Counted from the first letter of the stretch, positions 8,101-17,010 are shown. The stretch is 48,008 nucleotides of DNA from Methanodesulfokora sp964525965 (GCA_964525965.1 CAZGKA010000016.1:1-48008), one strand, 5' to 3'. Notes: generated from the letters alone by a model not told the origin. Numbers and translations: made by a program.

Positions 8101-8121
8101 CGAACCCTTACTTGGGGTTCG
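8101..8121 (+). promoter_or_regulatory. 5' leader hairpin before the second binding-protein gene
   Basis: A perfect 7-bp stem CGAACCC / GGGTTCG with a 7-nt loop begins within a few bases of the predicted transcription start. Its right arm touches the ribosome binding site GGGAGGT (8121-8127). It matches the arrangement before the first binding-protein gene although the sequence differs. That suggests a shared strategy such as 5'-end protection or translational control. Confidence 0.65.
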
Positions 8122-8135
8122 GGAGGTATATACAA

Positions 8136-9887
8136 ATGAGAAGAATAGGCGTATCCAAAGGTATTATAGCAGCCATAATAATCATAATAGTGATAATAAT
8201 AGCGGCAGCAGCTGCTCTATCCTATAAACCGGCTCCTACGAAGCCTACAACCACAACCACAACTACAACTACCACAACAACCACCACAAAGAAGGCACCG
8301 CCCGTGACCTTAACCTTACCAATGAAGAGCGATATAATAGCACTTAATCCTCTAAATCCAAACACCAATACCGTGTGGAACGATTATGTTTTCTGGCTGG
8401 TTGAGCCATCCGTTCCTCTCATAACCCTTAAACCGGACTGGTCAGGATTCACTGGTTGGGCTGCTCAGAACTGGACCGTCACAGCGGAGAATGGAAAAAC
8501 CGTGTTCACGGTCCATCTCAGACCGGGAATGAAGTGGTCCGACGGCAAGCCCATAACAGCAGATGATCTTATTTTCTCTCTGAACTATGTTATTGAGAAG
8601 GATCTCGCTCCGACATGGAAGGACATGTTCCTAAAGGCGGTTAAGGTAAACGACTTAACCGTAAAGATATATCTCAAGGACCAGTACCCCCTGGCCTACT
8701 TCTGGAGCTACGTCCCTGGCATAATACCGAAGCACGTGTATGAGAACGTCAAGGATCCAGTGCACTGGGAGCCAAAGATCTCCGAATATGTGGGTGCTGG
8801 CCCCTACAAGCTTGTCAACTGGGTTAAGGGCCAGTATGTCGAGCTGGAGAAGAAGGACAACTGGTGGGGGAGCAAGATCTGGAATGGACCGGTGGTTGAC
8901 AAGATAATCCTCAGAGTAATAAAGACCGACGATGCGATTCTGCTCGCCCTCAAGAAGAAAGAAATAGCTGCTGATACCTGGTACGTCCCGCCCACAAGCC
9001 TTGTCATGGTAAACTCTCTTCCGTTCATCAAAGTGATAACAAAAGCAGATCCGGGCTTTTACTACCTAGCATTTAACCTTAGGAAGAAGCCAATGTCCGA
9101 TTTGGCCTTCAGGAAAGCTATAGCGTATTGCACTCCAAAGGAGGAGATAGTTAAAACTCTACTGCTCGGACAGGCCTATCCGATGCCGGCCGCGCCCATA
9201 TCCGAGTTCTACGCTGAACATGGGTATCTGGCGCCAAACTTACCGAAGTATGAGTTCAACCTCACTAAGGCCAAGGAGGTCTTGGAGAAAGCCGGCTACA
9301 AGGATGTAAACCACGACGGATGGCTCGAGATGCCCGACGGAACTCCAATAAAGGTCACGATTCTGACTCCCAGCTATGATCCCATAAGAGTCAGGGCTGG
9401 TGAGATGATAGCTGCTAACGCTAGAAAGATAGGACTTAACGTTCAGTCCAAGGCCGTAAGCTTCAACACCATAGTAGAGGATGTCTGGCCGTCCAGCGGG
9501 AAGCCAACCTTCGATATGTACATACTTGGCTGGGGAGTTACTGATCTTGAGCCCTTCTACCTCAGAGACTTCTTCCACAGCTCTCAGGATGTGGTGATAA
9601 CTCACGGAATGGGTCTCAACTCACCAGGATATAACAACTCCAAGTTCGACAAGATAATAGATGAAGCAGTAAAGACTCTGGATAAGAACAAGAGAAAGCA
9701 GTTATTCTATGAGGCTGAGAAACTGCTGGCCGAGGACCTGCCTTATGTACCCCTCTACTCGAGGGCTGCAAGCTATGCCTACAACATAGAGGACTGGGCT
9801 GGATGGTGCGCTGAGTGGCAGAACGGTCCCGCCTCTTGGGACAACATATGGACCTTCTTACATATACATAAAATAACATCAAAGTAA
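8136..9887 (+). CDS. Peptide-type ABC importer substrate-binding protein, membrane-anchored
   Basis: Family 5 extracellular binding protein (SBP_bac_5) for the second importer. From ATG 8136 an N-terminal membrane anchor (Ile-rich GIIAAIIIIIVIIIAAAAA, residues about 9-30) is followed by a linker with 14 consecutive Thr codons. Such linkers are common in archaeal binding proteins and are often glycosylated. The order is canonical, unlike the protein starting at 606: N-terminal lobe with the LRPGMKWSDGKPITADDL signature, central VGAGPYKLVNW, and the usual C-terminal KFDKIIDEAVKTLDKNKR and LPYVPLY segments. A TTG at 8097 would add 13 residues, but GGGAGGT at 8121-8127 supports ATG 8136. The substrate is unknown. 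Confidence 0.93.
   Translation: MRRIGVSKGIIAAIIIIIVIIIAAAAALSYKPAPTKPTTTTTTTTTTTTTTKKAPPVTLTLPMKSDIIALNPLNPNTNTVWNDYVFWLVEPSVPLITLKPDWSGFTGWAAQNWTVTAENGKTVFTVHLRPGMKWSDGKPITADDLIFSLNYVIEKDLAPTWKDMFLKAVKVNDLTVKIYLKDQYPLAYFWSYVPGIIPKHVYENVKDPVHWEPKISEYVGAGPYKLVNWVKGQYVELEKKDNWWGSKIWNGPVVDKIILRVIKTDDAILLALKKKEIAADTWYVPPTSLVMVNSLPFIKVITKADPGFYYLAFNLRKKPMSDLAFRKAIAYCTPKEEIVKTLLLGQAYPMPAAPISEFYAEHGYLAPNLPKYEFNLTKAKEVLEKAGYKDVNHDGWLEMPDGTPIKVTILTPSYDPIRVRAGEMIAANARKIGLNVQSKAVSFNTIVEDVWPSSGKPTFDMYILGWGVTDLEPFYLRDFFHSSQDVVITHGMGLNSPGYNNSKFDKIIDEAVKTLDKNKRKQLFYEAEKLLAEDLPYVPLYSRAASYAYNIEDWAGWCAEWQNGPASWDNIWTFLHIHKITSK
8247..8288 (+). repeat. Low-complexity ACN (Thr codon) tract
   Basis: Fourteen consecutive Thr codons (ACA, ACC, ACT mixed) encode the linker between the membrane anchor and the binding domain. 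The mixture of codons indicates selection on the protein rather than recent repeat slippage. Confidence 0.8.
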
Positions 9888-9907
9888 AATAGTATATATA
9901 AGAACTC

Positions 9908-9927
9908 CCTTTCCTTTACTTTTTTTA
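9908..9927 (+). terminator. T-rich terminator after the second binding-protein gene
   Basis: CCTTTCCTTTACTTTTTTT follows about 20 nt after the stop, as in archaeal intrinsic terminators. Confidence 0.5.
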
Positions 9928-9975
9928 ATACCTCAAGAAGGAGAGCAACATCAACCAAGTGGGCAGTATTTACTC

Positions 9976-10004
9976 AGGAGCCTAGGATCTCCTCCCTTTT
10001 TAAT
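9976..10004 (+). terminator. Hairpin plus T-run in the gap before the second permease gene
   Basis: AGGAG / CTCCT arms around an 8-nt spacer (9976-9993) are followed by CCCTTTTTAATTT. It may be a second terminator or an attenuator limiting read-through from the binding-protein gene into the permeases. A TATA-like AAGTTTATC further on (about 10040) may restart transcription. Confidence 0.35.
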
Positions 10005-10119
10005 TTAGAGAACTTTATGGGCGATCTTTCTTGCGAGTTAAGTTTATCTTTTTACCAGAAGATCCCAACTTGATTCGTAGTTCACTTGCAGGAAATCGGA
10101 GGGTATGGAGGGTAACCAG

Positions 10120-11088
10120 ATGGGATTAGCAAAGTACGCTCTAAGAAAAGCAATTCACTCTCTGGCTCTGATATATTTTGTAGTCTCCTTAGACTTCGTG
10201 CTGTTCCGGTGTATGCCTGGAAATCCCATCGCTAGAATACTTGATCCTCGTATGAAGCCCGAGATGAAGAGGTACCTCATGCACCTCTTCGGTCTCGACA
10301 AGCCGCTCTGGGAGCAATACCTCCTTTATATAAAAAATATATTTACGGGGCAGATGGGTTATAGCTTCATAACGTTGCGCCCCGTCTCGGAAATGATAAT
10401 GGAAAGGCTTCCATGGACCTTAGCCTTAATGGTCCCCGCAGTTGTTCTCTCCCTGGTCATAGGCACTCTGCTGGGAGTTTACGCCTCTTGGAAGAGAGGT
10501 GGCTTTGTGGATGTGACCACAACCATAGTCACGATGGTGTTCTATGCAATGCCTGTCTTCTGGTTAGGAGGTCTTCTTATGCTCTACTTCGCAGTTTACC
10601 TAGGTCTGTTCCCCATAGCAGGAGCAGTAACTCCTGGCGCGACATACCACTCAATTTTCGATGAAATAAAGGACGTCCTCTGGCATGCAACGTTGCCGAT
10701 GCTAACCCTAACTCTCATAACAGTGGCCTACAACTTTATGCTCACTAGGGACGTGATGCTCGATGCGGTCTCTCAGGACTTTATACTTACGGCCAAGGCG
10801 AAGGGTATTTCTGAGAGAAAGATCATGTTCAAACACGCATTTAGAAATGCTCTTCTGCCTATAATGACTAACGCAGTTCTCTCCTTAGCAGGCACAATAA
10901 GTGGAGCCATTCTAACAGAGACTGTCTTCAGCTGGCCCGGTCTAGGAACTCTGACATATCAGGCCATAGAGGCCCAAGATTATCCTCTGCTGCAAGGATT
11001 ATTCTTTATATACACTGTAGTAACAATAATTGCAATATACTTCTTAGACTTAGCATACGGATTTATAGATCCTAGAATAAAGAGGTGA
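10120..11088 (+). CDS. dppB: ABC transporter permease, DppB/OppB type (second importer)
   Basis: Channel subunit of the second importer, about 322 aa, with six membrane helices: the first at the N-terminus (SLALIYFVVSLDFVLFRC), the rest from about residue 100. MPGNP near the N-terminus, FGLDKPLWEQYLLYIKN and the EAA loop FILTAKAKGISERKIMFKHAFRNALLP are hallmarks. It ends AYGFIDPRIKR. ATG 10105 and ATG 10120 each follow a GGAGGGT. That at 10098-10104 abuts the first ATG (no spacing), while that at 10107-10113 is 6 nt from ATG 10120, which is preferred. The coding sequence is only distantly similar to the first importer's dppB. Confidence 0.93.
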   Translation: MGLAKYALRKAIHSLALIYFVVSLDFVLFRCMPGNPIARILDPRMKPEMKRYLMHLFGLDKPLWEQYLLYIKNIFTGQMGYSFITLRPVSEMIMERLPWTLALMVPAVVLSLVIGTLLGVYASWKRGGFVDVTTTIVTMVFYAMPVFWLGGLLMLYFAVYLGLFPIAGAVTPGATYHSIFDEIKDVLWHATLPMLTLTLITVAYNFMLTRDVMLDAVSQDFILTAKAKGISERKIMFKHAFRNALLPIMTNAVLSLAGTISGAILTETVFSWPGLGTLTYQAIEAQDYPLLQGLFFIYTVVTIIAIYFLDLAYGFIDPRIKR

Positions 11089-11093
11089 TCCTC

Positions 11094-11975
11094 TTGAGCA
11101 GCAGAAAACTGATCCTCTGGAGGAGACAAATAAGGGAATTTTGGGACTCGTTTAAACAGTACAAATTAGGTCTGCTCGGTCTAGGAATATTGGTGTTCTT
11201 CATATTCGTAGCTATATTTGCTAACTACATAGCTCCTTATCCAATATCGCTGACAAACGTCAATCCATCAGAGGTGCTCAAGCCTCCCTCGTGGAAGCAT
11301 CCCTTCGGAACGGATGAGCTAGGAAGAGATATGCTGAGCCTAGTAATATATGGAAGTAGGGCTTCCCTGCTGGTCGGCTTCATGGCTACGATTATAGTTA
11401 TCGTGCTAGGTACTTTGTTGGGGCTTCTCTCCGGATACATAGGAGGAGTTGTCGATGATATAATAATGTGGGTGACCAATGCTCTCTACGTCCTCCCCTT
11501 CTTGGTTCTATGTATAGTGTTCGCGGCCGTCCTAGGTCCCTCCATATGGAACATAATTTTGGTCCTAGGCATACTCGGATGGACCGGCACGGCCTTGCTC
11601 GTGAGATCCCAGACGCTCTCGGTAAAGGAGGAGCAGTATGTGGAGGCAGCCAAGGTCATGGGAGCTGGAAGACTGCACATAATATTCAAGCACATCCTTC
11701 CCAACGTCATGCCCTTGGTGTTCGTTCAGGCGGCTTTCAGCATAGCTAACGCCATACTAGTCGAGGCTGGATTGAGCTTTCTTGGACTGGGAGACCCGAA
11801 CTGGATGAGTTGGGGAGAGATTCTCTACTACGCGGAGCAGTTCGGTGCCTTCTCAGGGGGATACTGGTGGTACGTGGTGCCTCCCGGATTGATGATAACG
11901 ATAGTGTGCACCGCGGTGTTGTTCGTCAATCATGCTCTCGACGAGATAGTCAACCCGAGGCTTAGAAAGAGGTGA
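11094..11975 (+). CDS. dppC: ABC transporter permease, DppC/OppC type (second importer)
   Basis: Second channel subunit, about 293 aa. An N-terminal helix (LGLLGLGILVFFIFVAIFANYIAPY) is followed by the DppC motif WKHPFGTDELGRDMLS, then five helices and the EAA loop VEAAKVMGAGRLHIIFKHILPNV. It ends DEIVNPRLRKR. GAGGTGATC (11082-11090) lies just before TTG 11094, which fits better than GTG 11085 inside the ribosome binding site. The start overlaps the end of dppB closely, so the two are translationally coupled. Confidence 0.92.
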   Translation: MSSRKLILWRRQIREFWDSFKQYKLGLLGLGILVFFIFVAIFANYIAPYPISLTNVNPSEVLKPPSWKHPFGTDELGRDMLSLVIYGSRASLLVGFMATIIVIVLGTLLGLLSGYIGGVVDDIIMWVTNALYVLPFLVLCIVFAAVLGPSIWNIILVLGILGWTGTALLVRSQTLSVKEEQYVEAAKVMGAGRLHIIFKHILPNVMPLVFVQAAFSIANAILVEAGLSFLGLGDPNWMSWGEILYYAEQFGAFSGGYWWYVVPPGLMITIVCTAVLFVNHALDEIVNPRLRKR

Positions 11976-11979
11976 TCTT

Positions 11980-12927
11980 ATGGTCTTACTCAAGGTGAAC
12001 GATCTCAAGGTCTACTATGAGACCAAGAAGGGATATGTCAAAGCTGTGGATGGCATTTCGTTCGAGCTTGAGAAGGGGCAGGTTCTGGGGCTCGCCGGCG
12101 AGAGCGGCTGTGGGAAGACCACGACAGCCTACGCGATAACGAGGCTGTTACCATATAACGGCAAAATACTTGGCGGTCAGATAATTTTCGACGGTAAGGA
12201 TATAGTGAAGATGGACGAGAAGGAGCTGAAGGATGTGAGGTGGAAAAGGATCTCCATGATCTTTCAGGGGGCCATGAATGCTCTAAACCCAATGTTCACG
12301 GTAGGAGATCAGATAACCGAGGCCATACTGACCCACACAGATATGTCCAAGAAGGAGGCCCTTGAGCTCGCCAGCAAACTGCTTGAAGAGGTTGGTATAG
12401 AGAGCAGCAGGATCAAGAGCTACCCCTTCGAGCTCTCCGGAGGTATGAAGCAGAGGGTAGTCATAGCCATGGCCATGGCTCTCAATCCAGACCTGGTGAT
12501 CGCTGACGAACCTACAACCGCTCTGGACGTGGTTGTTCAAGCCCAAATTCTAAATCTGATGAGGACTCTGCAGAAAAAAAGAGGCATGGCCCTGATACTA
12601 ATATCCCACGATCTGGGCGTTATAGCGGAATTGGCAGACCTCATAGGCATCTTTTACGCTGGTAAAATAATGGAGCTTGGAGATCTCAACAGGATATTGA
12701 CGGAACCGAAACATCCATACACTCAGGGGCTTCTCGCAGCTTTTCCAAACTTGAGAGGACCTAAGAGGAGGCTCTACAGCATAGGAGGTACTCCGCCAAA
12801 CCTGCTTAATCCACCGCCCGGCTGTCGCTTCCACCCGAGATGTCCCTATGCCAAAGACATCTGCGAGAGGGAGGAGCCTGAGATGAAGTACGTGGATGGC
12901 AGGTACGTGGCCTGCCATCTGTACTGA
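11980..12927 (+). CDS. dppD: ABC transporter ATP-binding protein, DppD/OppD type (second importer)
   Basis: ATPase of the second importer, 315 aa. Walker A is GESGCGKTT, the signature is LSGGMKQR, Walker B is DLVIADEPTTALD, and the H-loop is ISHDLG. The C-terminal PPGCRFHPRCPYAKDIC motif is present; its DNA at 12809-12842 is identical to that of the other importer's ATPases. ATG 11980 follows GAGGTGAT by 5 nt. It is tightly packed between dppC and dppF. Confidence 0.93.
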   Translation: MVLLKVNDLKVYYETKKGYVKAVDGISFELEKGQVLGLAGESGCGKTTTAYAITRLLPYNGKILGGQIIFDGKDIVKMDEKELKDVRWKRISMIFQGAMNALNPMFTVGDQITEAILTHTDMSKKEALELASKLLEEVGIESSRIKSYPFELSGGMKQRVVIAMAMALNPDLVIADEPTTALDVVVQAQILNLMRTLQKKRGMALILISHDLGVIAELADLIGIFYAGKIMELGDLNRILTEPKHPYTQGLLAAFPNLRGPKRRLYSIGGTPPNLLNPPPGCRFHPRCPYAKDICEREEPEMKYVDGRYVACHLY

Positions 12928-12939
12928 GAGGTGGTGCGA

Positions 12940-13923
12940 ATGGTCGTTGGTTCTGCCCAGAATCTCGTCGAGGTTAAGAATCTCAAGGTCTACTTTCCGG
13001 TCAGAGGAGGGCTCTTCAGAAGAAAAAAGCTCTATGTTAGGGCTGTGGATGGAGTTTCATTCAACATAAGAAAGAAAGAAATTTTCGGGCTCGCCGGCGA
13101 GAGCGGCTCAGGAAAGACAACGATAGGAAGAGCTCTCCTGAGAGTTGTGGATATAACAGAGGGGGAGATCTTCTTTGACGGCAAAGATCTGGTGAAGATG
13201 AGTGAGAACGAGCTCAGGAAATTGAGGCCGAAAATGCAGATGATATTTCAGGACCCATATTCAGCTCTCAATCCGAGAATGACCGTATACGACATAGTTG
13301 CTGAGCCGCTCAGGGTTCATGGCTATGAGGAGGTTGACTCTAGGGTTGAGAGGGCGCTTAGAGAGGTCGGACTGAGTGTTGAGGAGTTTGGCTTCAGGTT
13401 TCCCCACGAGCTCTCCGGAGGCCAGAGACAGAGGGTGGCCATAGCCAGGGTGCTGGTCCTAGAACCTGATTTCATAGTAGCTGACGAGCCCACCTCCATG
13501 CTCGACGTCTCCGTGAGATCCGGGATACTAGAACTTCTTTTGGATCTCAGGGACAAGGAGGACGTCACCTATCTATTTATAACGCACGATCTGGCCCTGG
13601 CCCGTTACGTGACCGATCGACTAGCGATAATGTATCTAGGAAAGTTCATGGAGGTTGGTCCGACCGAGGAGGTGATCGGCAACCCAATGCATCCCTACAC
13701 TCAGGCTCTGATAAGCAGCTTTCCTGAACCAAATCCAGAGCTCAGGAAAGAGAAGAGGATAATTCTCAAGGGAGAGATACCCAGCCCGATAAACATACCG
13801 CCTGGCTGTCGCTTCCACCCGAGATGCCCCTACGCCAAGGATATCTGCAAGGAGAAGGAGCCTGAGCTGATCGAAATAAGTTCTGGACATCTGGTAGCCT
13901 GTCACATGGTCTCCCGAAAGTGA
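12940..13923 (+). CDS. dppF: ABC transporter ATP-binding protein, DppF/OppF type (second importer)
   Basis: Partner ATPase, about 327 aa. Walker A is GESGSGKTT, the Q-loop is IFQDPYSALNPR, the signature is LSGGQRQR, and Walker B is FIVADEPTSMLD followed by THDLALA. A C-terminal cysteine motif is present (GCRFHPRCPYAKDIC). GTG codons at 12931 and 12934 lie inside the ribosome binding site GAGAGGTGGT, so ATG 12940 is the likely start. This is the last gene of the second importer; no clear hairpin follows, only T/C-rich sequence. Confidence 0.92.
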   Translation: MVVGSAQNLVEVKNLKVYFPVRGGLFRRKKLYVRAVDGVSFNIRKKEIFGLAGESGSGKTTIGRALLRVVDITEGEIFFDGKDLVKMSENELRKLRPKMQMIFQDPYSALNPRMTVYDIVAEPLRVHGYEEVDSRVERALREVGLSVEEFGFRFPHELSGGQRQRVAIARVLVLEPDFIVADEPTSMLDVSVRSGILELLLDLRDKEDVTYLFITHDLALARYVTDRLAIMYLGKFMEVGPTEEVIGNPMHPYTQALISSFPEPNPELRKEKRIILKGEIPSPINIPPGCRFHPRCPYAKDICKEKEPELIEISSGHLVACHMVSRK

Positions 13924-14004
13924 AAAGGAGATTTCCCCAATTTTTCCCTCATCTTTCTTGATCTGACCTGCTTCCCTCTTCGAGGAGTTCCTTATCGAGC
14001 CTCA

Positions 14005-14436
14005 TCAATCCTGAGGAGATAGTATTACGGTGCCGTTTCCTGATATGCTGATCCTAACACCTTCACTGAACGTTTCTCCCTCTATCTTAACCTTTATATG
14101 CCCTATCCCTGATTCTTCGAAGATCCTGCAGTTCTTCGTTGTGATAAGAACGCATATGTAGTTCTCCGCCCTCTTGGAGAGAGTGAAGAGCTGAACAATC
14201 TTCTCAACTCCGATATCCGGTATCTTCACCACGGTCGTGATCTTTGTCTTGTTCACCTTCCAGCAGCCGTACACCTCCCTTATGGCCCTCCCCAAGGGCT
14301 CAGCCAGACCCCCCTTCACATTCCATTTATACAAATAATAGTCGCAATCAGGCATCCTCAGGATGGTCAGCCACACGACGGAAAAGCATCCTAAAACAAA
14401 AAACACGAAAATCAGGGGCTTAACAAATCTCCTCAA
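14005..14436 (-). CDS. Small membrane-anchored or secreted protein of unknown function
   Basis: 143 aa. A single N-terminal hydrophobic helix (LIFVFFVLGCFSVVWLTIL, residues about 8-26) is followed by an outside domain of about 115 residues with four Cys (CDYYLY, GCWKV, ICVLI, NCRIF) that could form disulfides. It ends in a beta-rich stretch (VRISISGNGTVIL). It starts with TTG inside a TTGA overlap with the stop of the aminotransferase gene and uses GAGGTG as ribosome binding site, so the two are cotranscribed. No family is recognised. Confidence 0.7.
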   Translation of the reverse strand: MRRFVKPLIFVFFVLGCFSVVWLTILRMPDCDYYLYKWNVKGGLAEPLGRAIREVYGCWKVNKTKITTVVKIPDIGVEKIVQLFTLSKRAENYICVLITTKNCRIFEESGIGHIKVKIEGETFSEGVRISISGNGTVILSPQD

Positions 14437-15527
14437 AGCTTCGACACCTCTTCCTTGAGCACCTCAGCCATAAGGTCTATGTCCCCTCTGTTCAACTTCC
14501 CGTAGGATATCCTGAACCACTCAGCACCCGCTCTGAAGTTCTCCCCCGGAACCACGCCAACCACGACGTCCTTTCTGCTCAGCAGGGACTTCGTCAGCTC
14601 GTTTGAGTCCTTCACCTTATCGTGAGTCACGAACAAGTATATGGCCCCCCTGGGTTCAGGGAACTCGAACCCGGCCTCGGAAAGTCTCTCCGCTAGAGCA
14701 TCCCTCTTAAGCTTGTAGTTGTACCTGACCGACTCCAGGTAGTCGGAGGTGCATGCATAGATGAGATACATCAGGAGGAGCTGTGATACCTCCGATATCC
14801 CTGTGGATGTTATGTAAACTGCTCTCGATAGCCTCTCCAGCTCCGGAGCTTCCCAGTACACATATCCGAGCCTCAGGCCGGGGACAGCAAATACCTTGCT
14901 GAAGGTGTCGATGATGACGTCCCCGACCAGCTCAGGCCTCTCCTCGTAGTATATCTGTGAGTAGGCAGAATCGTTTATCAGAAGAACTCCTCTGTCTTTG
15001 AGCTTTTCCCATAGATCCACAAGCTCATCGCTTGGTGGATAGTATCCGGTCGGATTATTTGGATAATTTATGAGCACAGCCCTCGTCTTCGGGGTCAGGC
15101 TCTCCAATATGCCCTCAATTCCTTTCAATGGATCATAGGTCCTGAAGCGGATCTCGATGAAGTCCGAGTAGTAGTAATACGGGGGAAAGCCTGGAGCTGG
15201 CAGTAGTACCTCGCTTCCCCGGAGGGCTAATAAAACGGTGGTCAGACCATGTGTCCCTCCATTCGTCAAGAAAATTCTGTCGACCTCGAGCTTTCTTCCC
15301 GAGAACCTCTCAACGTACTCTGCCACCCTCTCCCGAACGCTTGACATCCCCTGATATGGCAGGTAGTCTAGACCGACATCCCAGATCCTCCTCAGAGCTG
15401 TGGATATGGGCATGGGGGGAGGATGGGAAGGAGCTCCTATGTGGGCGTTCACAACTCTTAAGCCCTCACTCTCCTTTTTCCTGCACACGTTGTAGACATC
15501 CCTAATCGTGAGGACCTCTCTCTTCAC
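14433..15527 (-). CDS. Class I/II PLP-dependent aminotransferase
   Basis: Cytoplasmic fold-type I transaminase of the aspartate aminotransferase superfamily, 364 aa. The PNNPTGY motif (near residue 157) and DTFSKVFAVPGLRLGY, with the PLP-binding Lys211, are clear. The Arg of FRISYGK near the C-terminus should bind the substrate carboxylate. GTG 15527 has GAGAGGTG about 8 nt upstream. The substrate cannot be read from the sequence; amino-acid catabolism or biosynthesis is equally possible. It is the first gene of a two-gene operon with the small membrane protein. Confidence 0.88.
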   Translation of the reverse strand: MKREVLTIRDVYNVCRKKESEGLRVVNAHIGAPSHPPPMPISTALRRIWDVGLDYLPYQGMSSVRERVAEYVERFSGRKLEVDRIFLTNGGTHGLTTVLLALRGSEVLLPAPGFPPYYYYSDFIEIRFRTYDPLKGIEGILESLTPKTRAVLINYPNNPTGYYPPSDELVDLWEKLKDRGVLLINDSAYSQIYYEERPELVGDVIIDTFSKVFAVPGLRLGYVYWEAPELERLSRAVYITSTGISEVSQLLLMYLIYACTSDYLESVRYNYKLKRDALAERLSEAGFEFPEPRGAIYLFVTHDKVKDSNELTKSLLSRKDVVVGVVPGENFRAGAEWFRISYGKLNRGDIDLMAEVLKEEVSKL

Positions 15528-15709
15528 TCAGAACACCTCTCCTCTCTTTAAGACCGATCTGCTTCTACTAAAAATTTCTCCAATTAGATCTCCACGTAAA
15601 GGGCTTCTCACGTTTAACAGGGAGTCCTCCTTCATGTAGGGGGAAACTTAATATTTTAGCACCGCTATATGATCGTAAAAGGATTAAACAAGCTAGGAGG
15701 TCGCTGGTC

Positions 15710-15910
15710 TTGGACCTAGACGATTTAGCCAGAGCTTTTAGGGAGGAGTTAAGAGACTTGGGCGTCGACGATCCCGATCGAATAGCTAACGCCTTAATAG
15801 GAGCTATCCTGATAACACAGCTTTTCTCCAATGAAGATAACGATTCCAAGGCCGGGAGGAGGCGGAAAAGATCTAGCAGGCTTGTTAGCAGGAGGAGGGC
15901 AGTTCATTAG
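15710..15910 (+). CDS. Small unknown protein, acidic N-terminus and basic C-terminus
   Basis: 66 aa beginning with TTG 15710. The first half is an acidic helix (DLDDLARAFREELRDLG), then a hydrophobic stretch (IANALIGAILITQLF), then a strongly basic tail (RRRKRSSRLVSRRR). AGGAGGT at 15695-15701 is about 8 nt upstream, and an A/T-rich TATA-like box (ACTTAATATTTTA) lies at 15646-15658, so a real gene is plausible. Its stop overlaps the stop of the convergent gene ending at 15907. The basic tail could bind nucleic acid; this is only a guess. Confidence 0.5.
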   Translation: MDLDDLARAFREELRDLGVDDPDRIANALIGAILITQLFSNEDNDSKAGRRRKRSSRLVSRRRAVH

Positions 15911-17010
15911 CTCTGGATGAGGATGAAGTACTCCACCTCAAGCCCTCTCCCTTCGACCAGGGCCATCAAATCGTTCAGCGCTCTCGAGGGCATCATCGAA
16001 ATGAACAAGGCCTTCTTCCTACCTAGAAAGACAACAAAATCCCCTTTTGTCGGATCCCAGGGTTCGAAGGAGTGCTCCGGCTTCCTTATCAGGGGTATGA
16101 GCTTTCTGATCTTCCTTTCCTTAGGCAACTCACCAACAACGATGGATCTGATCTTATCACTCAAGGGATCCCTGGGAGGAACATGACCGGCCCAGGGAAC
16201 GGCCACGAACTCAAGCTCCGGTGAGTCGCCCACCAAAGTTCCTCTGACTACGTTCCAAGAGACCTCTCCGGCGAGATCCTCGATGAACTCCCTGATGTGG
16301 AAGCTCTCCTTGACCTTCAACTCTGAAACTATCCTCCTCACATCCTCCTCCACCGCCTGGTTGACTATCAATCCACTCAAAACTCCCTCTATATGGGCCT
16401 TTCCAAGGAACTTGCTCAGATCCTTTCCGAAGAAAACCTCGAAGAGGAGTCTTTCCTTGGATTTAGGATGCTCCAGCCAGATCCCTGGTCCCCAGACGGC
16501 CAAATCGACCACGGACATGAACCACTTGGTGCCGGCCAGTTCCTCCAGCATGAGGAGTTTCAGGTCCTCCGGAACCAGACCCAGCGATCTGGCGTCCAGC
16601 TTCTCGGATATCAGCCTCGCGTATGGGGGGACGTAGATCGATGACCATTTGGAGTCCAGCGGAAGCACGGCAAGGGATCGGAAGGCTGGCTCTAGGCGAA
16701 GTCCACTCCAAGGACGAAGAAGGGGCTTGAGTTCCTCCCTGTGGACCTGGCCCTCCAGACCATATCTCCCGATTCCCATGGAGAGAGCACAAACGCTCGC
16801 CATGGCCCTCTTTCCTAGCTCCTCAAGAGCTTCACAGACGATCTCTGATGCTTCCTCCGGTCTGCTCTCAACTAAGGTTTTCGCTTCGAGAATTTTTTCT
16901 TCAGTGATATCCTCTCTCTCGAAGGGAACCCCAATCTTCTTCATGGCCTTGATGGCGCTTTCTCCTCCTTTGAAGAAAGCGTACGCTGCTAGGAGGCTGA
17001 AATCCACCAC
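15907..17010 (-). CDS. Unknown protein of about 368 residues
   Basis: Not recognised. It is a soluble protein, helical in its N-terminal half (LLAAYAFFKGGESAIKAMKK) and mixed in the C-terminal half, ending VEYFILIQS. The frame stays open up to GTG 17151, but that would overlap 88 bp with the preceding inositol monophosphatase gene on the same strand. In-frame starts after that gene's stop are GTG 17010 and GTG 17007, with GCGAGGAA a few bases upstream, so 17010 is given with low certainty. It lies directly downstream of the phosphatase and is probably cotranscribed. No catalytic motif is evident. Confidence 0.7.
   Translation of the reverse strand: MVDFSLLAAYAFFKGGESAIKAMKKIGVPFEREDITEEKILEAKTLVESRPEEASEIVCEALEELGKRAMASVCALSMGIGRYGLEGQVHREELKPLLRPWSGLRLEPAFRSLAVLPLDSKWSSIYVPPYARLISEKLDARSLGLVPEDLKLLMLEELAGTKWFMSVVDLAVWGPGIWLEHPKSKERLLFEVFFGKDLSKFLGKAHIEGVLSGLIVNQAVEEDVRRIVSELKVKESFHIREFIEDLAGEVSWNVVRGTLVGDSPELEFVAVPWAGHVPPRDPLSDKIRSIVVGELPKERKIRKLIPLIRKPEHSFEPWDPTKGDFVVFLGRKKALFISMMPSRALNDLMALVEGRGLEVEYFILIQS

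Noticed and set aside
8247..8288. Microsatellite or CRISPR-like repeat
   Set aside because: It is an in-frame Thr linker with mixed codons; no spaced direct repeats occur anywhere in the window.
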